Source: Candidatus Levyibacteriota bacterium (GTDB lineage: Bacteria; Patescibacteria; Microgenomatia; Levybacterales; UBA12049). Taken from it: a stretch of 64,000 nt of DNA. The stretch is from assembly GCA_016186625.1 (NCBI GenBank), contig JACPLG010000008.1, positions 1-64,000 on the forward strand, written 5' to 3'. Each line of letters opens with the position of its first letter. Position 1 is the stretch's first letter. The notes below the pieces were generated by a model. The model did no database searches. It had not been told where the DNA came from and worked only from the letters and a program-made list of their open reading frames with translations. Of the stretch, positions 48,065 to 56,390 are shown piece after piece. A program made the position numbers and the translations under genes.

Positions 48065-50032
48065 TTAATTAAAAACTACGGTTGATTCGTTGGAGCAAGT
48101 AGTAGTTCCTTCTTCACAAACTTTATAAATATAGGTGCCGCTTCCTCTCTGGTTAATATTATCAGTGTAGAATCCATCATTTGCTGTAGTTGCCACTAAA
48201 ACGCTGTCTCGATACACATAAACATTAGTTGTATTTGCACCAGACCAGTTAAGATCAGCCTTTTGCAGCCCTTTGACTTTATATCCTGTAGTTGTTAAAG
48301 AAATATCAGGTGCTTCAACAACAGTTATTACTACATCATCCGAGGCTGATGCTCCGTCGTTGTCTGTAACCGTTAAAGTGACGGTATGTGTACCTAAGGC
48401 GAAATCAACGGTAAGAGTAGCGCCGCTTCCCAGCCATATCCCACCCTCGTACCAATCATAAGAAACAATACTTCCGTCAGGATCATAAGAGCCGGAACCA
48501 TCCAGAGTGACGGCTTCTGTGCCATTACCGTCATTATCAATAACTGTCTGATCTGCGCCGGCGTCGGCAACCGGCGAATCATTAAAATTGTCTACCACTA
48601 CGTTCACCTGATCGCTTTTTGTTTGAGATGCAGTATCTGTGGCAACAGCTTTTATCACGTGGCTTCCTTCTGCTGCAGTTGTTGTATCCCAGTTTGCTTC
48701 ATACGGGATTTGGGTATCAGAGCTAAGCAAAACACCGTCAATATAAAAATCAACGCTAACTACCCCGTTATCATCTGAGGCATCAGCAGTAATAAGAATT
48801 GTTCCCGAAACCGTAGCTCCTTCTGACGGACTGGTAATGGAAACAGCAGGGAGTTGATCAACCGGCCCGGGAACACTTGCTGCCGCTGCCGCGTCCACCC
48901 TGCCATAACCATAATGCTTGTCCCGGCCCGAACTGCCAAGATCTACGGCCGTACTATTCATTCTACCCCGAACATCGTCAAAACCGGCCTTTATAACTAA
49001 GGCCGCGGTACCGGCAACATGCGGACTAGCCATGGATGTTCCGCTATAGTTTCCGTAACCTCCTCCGGGAAGCGTTGACTTGATACTTACCCCGGGACCT
49101 GAAATTTCAACCGCAGGACCGGTACTTGACCAGCTTGCCCGCTTATCATCGCTGTTGGTTGCCGCAACTGCCACCAATGAATCCCAACGGGCAGGATAGA
49201 TGACATTATCTCCGTTTCCGGGTGGGTTGCCGGAGTTGCCTGCCGCCGCAATATGGAGTATTCCCAAAGCCGCAGAATTGTCAAAAGCCGCCTTAACCGT
49301 AATTCCCGGGTCTCCGGAGCTCCCATAGCTGTTATTGGTGATCCCAACACCGTCATTTACCGCTTTTTCAAGCGCCGCTATAACATCGCTGTAGCTTCCG
49401 CTACCGTTTGACCCCAATACTTTATAAGCATAAACCTTAGCCTCAGGCGCTACCCCAACAACGCCTACGTCATTGTCTTCTGCTGCAATTGTTCCTGAGA
49501 CATGCGTTCCATGGCCATTATCATCCATTGGATCAGCGTCATCATTATAAAAATCATAACCGCCGGCATAATTTGCATCCAAGTCCGGATGGGTATAATC
49601 AATTCCTGAATCAATTACGCCAACCTTAACTCCCGTTCCTTTATTACCGCCGTCATGCACTGTTCCTGAGCCAATCTTTTTTACCCCCCAAGTACCGTCA
49701 AGTTCGGCATCTACGGCGTAAACTTTAATATCCGGTTCTATTACCTTAACGTTGGGGTTATTAAGAAGTGCTTCTTGGGCATTTGTCGGAATGTTTGCCG
49801 CAATTGCGGGGACTAAATTATATGTGTATTTAATTTCTCCGCCGTGTGCTTTTACCAGTGCCTGTTCATTTTTTCCAGGAGTTTTTGTAAATCCAATAAT
49901 TACATCCTCCCGTGAAGATGCCTGAGGCGCCCTGGGCGTTTGTGAATTAACTTGTGCCGCAAATGGCGTAAAAACTAAACCAACAGCCAATATTGCAGCA
50001 GTTAAAATTTTGCTAAGTCTTTTTAACCACAT
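48065..50032 (-). CDS. secreted subtilisin-like serine protease
   Basis: A 655-aa protein. Signal peptide (LTAAILAVGLVFTPFAAQ), I9 propeptide, S8 domain with Asp in VGVIDSGIDYTHPDL, His in DDNGHGTHVSGT, Ser in SGTSMASPHVAGTA. Then an Ig-like domain (ITSPSEGATVSGTILI), a PKD domain (SPVADAGADQTV) and a final beta module. Noticeably richer in G+C than its neighbours, which may mean later acquisition. Likely surface-bound or released. Confidence 0.92.
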   Translation of the reverse strand: MWLKRLSKILTAAILAVGLVFTPFAAQVNSQTPRAPQASSREDVIIGFTKTPGKNEQALVKAHGGEIKYTYNLVPAIAANIPTNAQEALLNNPNVKVIEPDIKVYAVDAELDGTWGVKKIGSGTVHDGGNKGTGVKVGVIDSGIDYTHPDLDANYAGGYDFYNDDADPMDDNGHGTHVSGTIAAEDNDVGVVGVAPEAKVYAYKVLGSNGSGSYSDVIAALEKAVNDGVGITNNSYGSSGDPGITVKAAFDNSAALGILHIAAAGNSGNPPGNGDNVIYPARWDSLVAVAATNSDDKRASWSSTGPAVEISGPGVSIKSTLPGGGYGNYSGTSMASPHVAGTAALVIKAGFDDVRGRMNSTAVDLGSSGRDKHYGYGRVDAAAAASVPGPVDQLPAVSITSPSEGATVSGTILITADASDDNGVVSVDFYIDGVLLSSDTQIPYEANWDTTTAAEGSHVIKAVATDTASQTKSDQVNVVVDNFNDSPVADAGADQTVIDNDGNGTEAVTLDGSGSYDPDGSIVSYDWYEGGIWLGSGATLTVDFALGTHTVTLTVTDNDGASASDDVVITVVEAPDISLTTTGYKVKGLQKADLNWSGANTTNVYVYRDSVLVATTANDGFYTDNINQRGSGTYIYKVCEEGTTTCSNESTVVFN

Positions 50033-50132
50033 AGTAAAACTTTCAAAATTGTTCTGTTCAAATGCTATTTTACCACATAATGCAAGTCCTGTGAAATTTA
50101 ATTGGAATCTGAGACAGTCTTAAGAACAAAGT

Positions 50133-50297
50133 TTAAAGGGGAAATTCTTCCAAAAATTTATAATTTGCGCCGCTTCTTGAGAGGTGTGACTCCATCAAAA
50201 CAAAAGAATCAACTCTGTCTTGCCATAAAACTTCCTCGTCTAATTTTTTAACTTCGAACTTAGAAAATGAACCGGGATTGAATCGAATCAAAGTCAT
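50133..50297 (-). pseudogene. RNA 2',3'-cyclic phosphodiesterase (ThpR/LigT) C-terminal remnant
   Basis: 54 codons including MTLIRFNPG and DSFVLMESHLSRSGANYKFL, ending EEFPL, which matches the C-terminal third of ThpR proteins (second HxT-like segment and ESxLSxxGAxYxxLxxFPL). The frame upstream is closed by a stop, so the rest is lost. A degraded ATGAATCCTGTT element arm lies just beyond. Confidence 0.6.
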
Positions 50298-50359
50298 ATG
50301 TATAAGAAATTTTTTGTTTTTGTCGGCATCTCAAAGTAGACAACAGGATTCATCCCAAT

Positions 50360-50806
50360 TCAAATTTTTTCTCCATGTCTTCGGAAGCGATTTATTGCCT
50401 CTGAAATTTCCTTTGATTCATTTGTTAAATAGTCAATATTAGCAGTATCATCGCTAATGAAATCGTCAAATCTCCCGCTTCTTGAGGTATAATACGGTTG
50501 AATCATGGGGTGATCTGCTTTAAATCCAATTCTTCCTTCCAGATCGTTAGGATCTATCATGTCAAAATAATAAACGGAATATGGATGTTTTTTCCCATCT
50601 CTCCCGATTTCAAGAAAAACTTCCCTTCCAAACCTATAGCCGTTCCAATAAATAATTAAATTATGGGAGATTTCTCCACTTGGGCCAATGTATATTGAAT
50701 CAATAAATGAAGATATAACATCCGAGGCAGAAGTTCCGTGAGGATTGACAGGTTGCTCAATTGCTCCTCTAAATTTTTGCAAAAACCTTCGTCCTGCCTC
50801 AATCAT
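50360..50806 (-). CDS. hypothetical protein
   Basis: A 148-aa product from the ATG at 50806, TATAAT ending 8 nt upstream. Aromatic-rich: SDVISSFIDSIYIGPSGEISHNLIIYWNGYRFGREVFLEI, HPYSVYYFDMIDP, MIQPYYTSRSGRFDDFI. Not recognised; soluble. Confidence 0.55.
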   Translation of the reverse strand: MIEAGRRFLQKFRGAIEQPVNPHGTSASDVISSFIDSIYIGPSGEISHNLIIYWNGYRFGREVFLEIGRDGKKHPYSVYYFDMIDPNDLEGRIGFKADHPMIQPYYTSRSGRFDDFISDDTANIDYLTNESKEISEAINRFRRHGEKI

Positions 50807-51051
50807 AGTCAGCAATTATATTCTCTTTGACTTGACAACACAAATTTCCCGGCCTAGAATAAAACCATAAAGAAGAATTATCGCAGAATTTGCGCTTATT
50901 ACTGCGACGCGAGCATCGCAGAATGATCGATTCGCCTATGTATAAATCGGAACGCTCTGGTTCGAAAAAATTTCAAATGTGGCACTCGCCTACTCTTTCT
51001 GCTAATGGACAATTTTTTGAAGATTTAGCCATTAAATTTAACTTATAGTTT

Positions 51052-51984
51052 ATGGAAACAAAACTGCCCGACCTTATCGATGATTTTTTGGAATACCTTG
51101 AGATCGAGAAAAACTGCAGCAAGCTTACAATTAGAGACTACAGGCACTACTTGGAAGTGTTTAACGACTGGTATATTAGAACAATTCCTGACAAATCACT
51201 GGAAAAATTAGACCTCTCTGATATAAGACGCTACAGAGTTTTTCTTTCCAACAAGATTGATGAGAAAGGAGTAGGTCTAAAAAGAGTTACCCAAAATTAT
51301 TACATAATAGCACTTCGTTCATTCCTCCGATTTCTTATAAAAAATGATTACAAAACCCTTGAACCGTCAAAAATCGATTTGCCAAAAACAGAAAGTAGGT
51401 CTTTGAAGTTTTTGGAAAGAGAGCATGTGGAGCGTTTGGTCACTGCACCGGATACCACAAAGGAGGAAGGGATTAGGGACAGGGCAATTATTGAATTATT
51501 ATTTTCAACAGGTCTTCGCGTATCAGAATTAACCAAGTTAAACAGGGACCAAATTAATCTTGAGAGACGTGAGTTTGGTGTAATTGGAAAAGGAGGACGA
51601 GGACGAATTGTGTTCGTTTCTGATAGAGCTTCAGAATGGATAAAAAATTACCTCAATAAGAGGAAGGATACTTTTAAGCCAATGTTTATAAGATATTCCG
51701 GAAAAGTTATTGAGGAAGATAATGGAGAGAAAATGAGACTCACTCCAAGGTCAATTGAGCGAATAGTTAAAAAATATGTCAGGGCAACTCGCCTGCCGGT
51801 GGATGCTACAGTTCACACTCTAAGACATAGTTTTGCAACAGATCTCTTGACAAACGGCGCAGACCTTCGCTCAGTCCAGGAAATGCTTGGCCACAAAAAT
51901 ATTGCTACAACTCAGATCTATACACATATAACAGATAAGCAACTTAGGGAGGTACACAAATCATTCCACAGCGGAAATAAATAA
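51052..51984 (+). CDS. XerC/XerD-type tyrosine recombinase
   Basis: A 310-aa protein. SAM-like N domain (DDFLEYLEIEKNCSKLTIRDYRHYLEVFNDWY) and catalytic domain with Arg in STGLRVSELTKL, Lys in GKGGRGR, H-x-x-R in HTLRHSFATDLL, His in LGHKNIATTQIYTHI (Tyr in IYTH). Length and motifs fit the chromosome-dimer resolvase; a cassette or element integrase is possible because of the repeat-rich block beside it. Confidence 0.88.
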   Translation: METKLPDLIDDFLEYLEIEKNCSKLTIRDYRHYLEVFNDWYIRTIPDKSLEKLDLSDIRRYRVFLSNKIDEKGVGLKRVTQNYYIIALRSFLRFLIKNDYKTLEPSKIDLPKTESRSLKFLEREHVERLVTAPDTTKEEGIRDRAIIELLFSTGLRVSELTKLNRDQINLERREFGVIGKGGRGRIVFVSDRASEWIKNYLNKRKDTFKPMFIRYSGKVIEEDNGEKMRLTPRSIERIVKKYVRATRLPVDATVHTLRHSFATDLLTNGADLRSVQEMLGHKNIATTQIYTHITDKQLREVHKSFHSGNK

Positions 51985-52122
51985 TTAATTTCGCTCATCA
52001 AGTTTTTTTCTGTAAAAATTTACACGAGCTCGTGCGCGGGTTGCTTCGATGAAATTACCTTTTAGGGTTGCTTTTACTTGAAGTAAAAATGCTTTTTGAA
52101 ATTTTCGTTCGTCTTTACTCAT
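51985..52122 (-). CDS. 45-residue basic protein
   Basis: ATG at 52122 is the right end of palindromic element C. The ORF reads MSKDERKFQKAFLLQVKATL, then a basic RARARVNFYRKKLDERN tail; helical and positively charged. It converges on xer with adjacent stops. Confidence 0.55.
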   Translation of the reverse strand: MSKDERKFQKAFLLQVKATLKGNFIEATRARARVNFYRKKLDERN

Positions 52123-52190
52123 CACGTTAGAAATTGAAATCTAAGATGTTTTATCGTTAAAATTAATAAGTTAAATCTAGCCCGACTCAT
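52120..52190 (-). repeat. palindromic start-codon element, copy C (degraded)
   Basis: Minus strand: ATGAGTCGGGCTAGATTTAA ... ATTTCTAACGTG-ATGAG. The right arm is intact and identical to copy A; the left arm has several changes. Confidence 0.6.
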
Positions 52191-52336
52191 ATTTAAAGGG
52201 TTTCGTATGTAATTATTTTCAAGCCATTTCTGTCTCCCATAGATATATTTATCTTTCTATATCTTGGAGTAATTTGTCAAGCAGGAATGTGATTAGAATT
52301 ACTACTTGGAAATGTGGGAGCGCAGTTTAAATAATT

Positions 52337-52756
52337 TTACAATGTGACACAATTAACACTAACCTTATCTTTTTGGTAAAGAGGCTTACTATCATTTTGG
52401 GCCTGGATTGATAAATAGTACTTCCCTGTTCCGCAGACTCGTTTTGAAATTTTCCAATAGCTATCGTTGTTAATAACAGTAACGTCTTGTTCAACCGCTT
52501 CTTCTACATCTTCTGTCTGGGTGGCTTTAGTGGGCTCTGGTTTTGCTTCAGAAGTGGTGACAATTTTGGTATCAGGCTTTACTTTTAAGCTGTTGATCCC
52601 AAAGATGAGTGCTGGAAGAGCGGCGAGTACGGCCATGAACAAAAAAACTATAGCAAGTTTTTTCTTAATGCTTCTTTCACCGGATTTTGGTTCTTGATAC
52701 AAGCCATTAGAATCTTTACCCCAATACTTTATTTCAAAATTCCCATCTCCATCCAT
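52337..52756 (-). CDS. membrane-anchored LysM-like protein
   Basis: A 139-aa protein. Cytoplasmic head (DGNFEIKYWGKDSNGLYQE), one helix (LAIVFLFMAVLAALPALIFG), Thr/Glu linker and a C-terminal LysM-like domain (NNDSYWKISKRVCGTGKYYLSIQAQN, then KVSVNC). Probably binds peptidoglycan. Promoter TTGACT, 18 bp, TAGAAT, 9 nt to ATG. Confidence 0.75.
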   Translation of the reverse strand: MDGDGNFEIKYWGKDSNGLYQEPKSGERSIKKKLAIVFLFMAVLAALPALIFGINSLKVKPDTKIVTTSEAKPEPTKATQTEDVEEAVEQDVTVINNDSYWKISKRVCGTGKYYLSIQAQNDSKPLYQKDKVSVNCVTL

Positions 52757-52843
52757 TATGGGGGAAATTCTAACACACTATAAGTTAGAAAGTCAATTAT
52801 GATTGGATTCTTTTAACAATTTATTTATATATATTGAAGAAGA

Positions 52844-53692
52844 CTATAAGGTTCTAGTTTGTTTATCTGCGGCATTAACAAGATTTTCCATTAGGCAGGC
52901 TACATTTAGCGGTCCTACTCCTCCTGGTGTTGGCGAATAATAACTTGTAATCCCTTCAACCTCGCTATCTTCATAGTCTCCTTTTAACTTGCCTTTTTTA
53001 TCAGTAAAAAGCCCTACCCCTATAAGAATTACATTTTTTTTGATATCTTTTGCAGATAACACGTGTTTTCCGACAGCTGATACTACAATGTCTGAGCGCT
53101 TAAGAATTTGATCCCGATTTTTTGTTTTTGAATCTATAATGTTGGGGTTTGCTTCTTGTTTACTTAACAATTCAATTATAGGACGGCCTGCTGTCTGACC
53201 TTTCCCAATTGCGGCAACTCTTTTACTATTTAGCCACTTTTTGAAGCCTTGTTTTTGTTTGCTCTGCCTATAAACATACTTAAGCATTATAATTACAGCT
53301 TGGGCTACAGGTACAGGATATGCTGGGCGCGAACCAAAGCCATCGACTTCTTTACTAGGAGAAACTAAGTCAGTTAGTCTGTCTACTTCGATATTGCCTG
53401 GAGCAGGCCGCTGAAGAATAATTCCGTGGACTTTTGGATTTTTATCAAGTTTTTTAATAAGTTTTTCTAATTCCTCATTCGTGGTTGTTTCTTTAACAGG
53501 AAGTACTTTGACTAATGCTCCAATTTCTTTAGCCTTGATCCCCTTTTGCCTTACATAAATATCCGAAGCAACATTGTTTCCCATAAGGATTATTGCCAGA
53601 GTTGGGGTGACATTTTTTGATTTAAGACGCCTTACTCTGATTTTTAATTTGGAAAGTTTTTCGGAGGCAAGTTTTTTACCGTCAATTTTCAT
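52844..53692 (-). CDS. folD: bifunctional methylene-THF dehydrogenase/cyclohydrolase
   Basis: A 282-aa protein with VRQKGIKAKEIGA (catalytic Lys region), VHGIILQRPAP, PSKEVDGFG, GKGQTAGRPIIELL and TSYYSPTPGGVGPLNVACLMENLV. Interconverts methylene-, methenyl- and formyl-THF. Start is the right end of palindromic element D, following gyrA. Confidence 0.93.
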   Translation of the reverse strand: MKIDGKKLASEKLSKLKIRVRRLKSKNVTPTLAIILMGNNVASDIYVRQKGIKAKEIGALVKVLPVKETTTNEELEKLIKKLDKNPKVHGIILQRPAPGNIEVDRLTDLVSPSKEVDGFGSRPAYPVPVAQAVIIMLKYVYRQSKQKQGFKKWLNSKRVAAIGKGQTAGRPIIELLSKQEANPNIIDSKTKNRDQILKRSDIVVSAVGKHVLSAKDIKKNVILIGVGLFTDKKGKLKGDYEDSEVEGITSYYSPTPGGVGPLNVACLMENLVNAADKQTRTL

Positions 53693-53819
53693 CCCGTTAA
53701 AGATAGCAAGCGTTTTAGTCTAAAACGCTTGCGTAAATCAGTAGTATAACCAGTATACCATTTGTGCTTTTCAAGCTTTGGAGAACTAAAACATAATATA
53801 ATCGATCTTTAACGGGATT
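53690..53819 (-). repeat. palindromic start-codon element, copy D
   Basis: Minus strand: TGAAT-CCCGTTAAAGAT (53805-53816) after the gyrA stop, ~100-bp centre, ATCTTTAACGGG (53693-53704) joined to the folD ATG. The centre carries a perfect 12-bp hairpin GCAAGCGTTTTA/TAAAACGCTTGC (53706-53732). Confidence 0.8.
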
Positions 53820-53821
53820 CA

Positions 53822-56287
53822 TTATTCAACACAGGTAATTGCTGCAACACCATCATTTTCTTTTGAAAAACGCATTAGTATTACTCCTTGAGTGGCACGA
53901 GAAAGTTGAGGTATAGAGTTAATATCAAGTCTTACCACTAAACCCTTGCGCGAAGTTATTATTACTTCTTTACAGTTATGAGGAATGACTTGGGAAGATG
54001 CAACTTTTCCAGTTTTAGCTGTGACTTCTGCAATTTTTACACCCATTCCTCCTCTACTTTGTGCATTAAATTCTAAAACTTTTGTTTTTTTCCCATACCC
54101 TTTTTCCATAATTGTCAGAAGCTGCGGATTCTCTCCTTTTCTAACGACATCCATTCCAACCACCAGGTCGTCTTTTGATAATTTTATCCCTCTTACTCCG
54201 CGGGTTGCTCTTCCCAAGGGTCTTACAAGTTTTTCAGGAAACCTTATGCATTTTCCGTTTCTGGTATATACAAAAATATCATCGTTTCCTGTTGTTGGAT
54301 TACTCCAGACTAATTCGTCTCCCCGGTCAAGTTTTATGGCAACAATTCCGGATTTTCTGATATTTTCAAATTCATTTTTATCAGTTTTTTTAACAGTGCC
54401 GTTTCTTGTTGCTAGAAAGATATATTTAAATTCATCACCTTTGTTATAAGTAATAAAAGATTCGATTTTCTCATCTGATTCAATATTAATAAGATTTACT
54501 GCAGCGGTACCCTTGCTGGCTCTTGAAGATTCATCAATTTCATAAGCTTTTGTTTGATAAACCTTCCCTTTATTGGTAAAAAAAAGTATGTTGTCATGTG
54601 TCATGCAATATCTTATATTCTGAATTCCGTCCTCTTCCTTTGTGGTCATTCCTTTAACTCCTTTTCCACCGCGCTGTTGAGTCCGAAACGAAGTCAGGCT
54701 TTGTCTTTTTATATATCCAGTTGTTGTAAGCGTAATTACAGTTGGCTCATTTGGTATTAAATCTTCTTCGGAAAATTCGCCAACTTTTCCTTTATAGACT
54801 CTTGTCCTTCTCTCATCTGTAAATTTTTCTTTAAGATAATCACACTCATCTTTTATAACTTTTAGAATTTTCGAAGGATTGCCCAGGAGATCTTCTAGAT
54901 ATGCAATTGTTTCTTTTACCATTAGATATTCGTCTTCAATTTTTTGTTGTTCAAGTGCAGCAAGGCGGCGCAGCTGAAGATCTAATATTGCCGTTGCCTG
55001 AAGATCTGAGAGCTTAAACTTTTTCATAAGATTTTCCTTTGCATCTTCTTGAGTTTTACTTTGTCTTATCGTTTTAATAACCGCGTCAAGGTTATCAACC
55101 GCAATTTTTAATCCCTCTAAAATATGAAGCCTTGCTTTTGCTTGTGCCAGTTCAAATTCAGATCTTTTTTTGACGATCAAATAGCGATGTTTAATATATT
55201 CTTCAAGAATTGTTTTAAGATTTAGTGTCAGAGGGGTTGAGTCAACAAGGGCGACTATATTTGCCGGAAAAACAGTTTGAAGGCTTGTGTATTTGAAGAG
55301 ATTATTAAGAACTCTTTTCGGCGAACTATCTCTTTTAAGCTCGACCACTATTCTTATCCCGTGCCGGTCAGATTCATCACGAAGGTCAGAAATTCCTTCC
55401 ATTTTTTTTTCTTTGACAAGCTCAGCAATTCGCGCTACCAAAAGAGCCTTGTTAACCTGATATGGCAACTGCGTAATTATAATTGCGGATTTGCCCTGAC
55501 CTATATCCTCAATTTCTGCTTTCCCGCGGATTAAAATTCTCCCCTTCCCCGTTGCGTAGACGTTTTTTATCTCTGATATGTCATAAATGGCACCAGCTGT
55601 CGGGAAATCCGGGCCCTTAATAAATCCTAAAAGCTCATCAATTGTAACGTCCGATACTACGGAAAAAGAAGGCTTCTCAAGTACTTTGATTTTTTTAATC
55701 ATATAGCTTATTGCATCAATTACTTCTCCGAGGTTATGAGGGGGAATCTTGGTTGCCATTCCCACGGCAATACCCTCACTTCCCATAAGAAGCAGGTTGG
55801 GAAGGCGCGCTGGAAGAAAAGTAGGCTCAGTAATTGTTGCGTCAAAATTGGAAATAAATGTGACTGTCTCTTTCTCAATGTCGGTTAACATCTCATCAGA
55901 AATTGTGGCCATTCTTGCTTCTGTGTAACGCATTGCCGCGGGAGGATCGCCATCCATTGAGCCAAAATTTCCCTGACCGTCAATTAAGGGATAGCGCATT
56001 GAAAAATCCTGGGCAAGGCGAACAAGCGCATCGTAAATTGGCATGTCTCCATGAGGGTGGTATTTTCCCATCACTTCTCCGACAATCTTTGCGCTTTTGG
56101 AATATTTAGAAGTGTGCCTGAGATTTAATTCATGCATTGCAAAGAGGATTCGTCTATGGACTGGTTTTAATCCGTCTCTGACATCGGGTAGTGCTCGGGA
56201 AACAATAACGCTCATTGCGTAATCCAAATACGCCCGTTTCATCTCCCCTGTTATTTCTGTTTGTTGAAGTTTACCAATTTCAGCCAT
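53822..56287 (-). CDS. gyrA: DNA gyrase subunit A
   Basis: An 821-aa product from the ATG at 56287. SRALPDVRDGLKPVHRRILFAM, catalytic Tyr in AAMRYTEARM, and a beta-propeller with the GyrA-box QQRGGKGV and later QSRGGMGVK, which separates it from ParC. ATP-dependent negative supercoiling with GyrB. A heptamer array precedes it. Confidence 0.95.
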   Translation of the reverse strand: MAEIGKLQQTEITGEMKRAYLDYAMSVIVSRALPDVRDGLKPVHRRILFAMHELNLRHTSKYSKSAKIVGEVMGKYHPHGDMPIYDALVRLAQDFSMRYPLIDGQGNFGSMDGDPPAAMRYTEARMATISDEMLTDIEKETVTFISNFDATITEPTFLPARLPNLLLMGSEGIAVGMATKIPPHNLGEVIDAISYMIKKIKVLEKPSFSVVSDVTIDELLGFIKGPDFPTAGAIYDISEIKNVYATGKGRILIRGKAEIEDIGQGKSAIIITQLPYQVNKALLVARIAELVKEKKMEGISDLRDESDRHGIRIVVELKRDSSPKRVLNNLFKYTSLQTVFPANIVALVDSTPLTLNLKTILEEYIKHRYLIVKKRSEFELAQAKARLHILEGLKIAVDNLDAVIKTIRQSKTQEDAKENLMKKFKLSDLQATAILDLQLRRLAALEQQKIEDEYLMVKETIAYLEDLLGNPSKILKVIKDECDYLKEKFTDERRTRVYKGKVGEFSEEDLIPNEPTVITLTTTGYIKRQSLTSFRTQQRGGKGVKGMTTKEEDGIQNIRYCMTHDNILFFTNKGKVYQTKAYEIDESSRASKGTAAVNLINIESDEKIESFITYNKGDEFKYIFLATRNGTVKKTDKNEFENIRKSGIVAIKLDRGDELVWSNPTTGNDDIFVYTRNGKCIRFPEKLVRPLGRATRGVRGIKLSKDDLVVGMDVVRKGENPQLLTIMEKGYGKKTKVLEFNAQSRGGMGVKIAEVTAKTGKVASSQVIPHNCKEVIITSRKGLVVRLDINSIPQLSRATQGVILMRFSKENDGVAAITCVE

Positions 56288-56390
56288 AAGACTAGTCACT
56301 AGTTACTAGATATTAGATATTAGTTTGTTGAGGAATTTTGTTACTTCGAAACTCAACTAATAACTAGTATCTATTATCTAATATCTAGAC
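56288..56390. repeat. degenerate heptamer array between hppA and gyrA
   Basis: Period-7 units of the CTAGTTA/CTAGATA/TTAGATA and AACTAGT/ATCTATT/ATCTAAT types in two blocks. The same ACTAGT-type units recur at 63606. Confidence 0.65.

Noticed and set aside
53706..53732. 12-bp hairpin between gyrA and folD as gyrA terminator
   Set aside because: Strong stem but no T-run on the minus strand; better explained as the core of palindromic element D.
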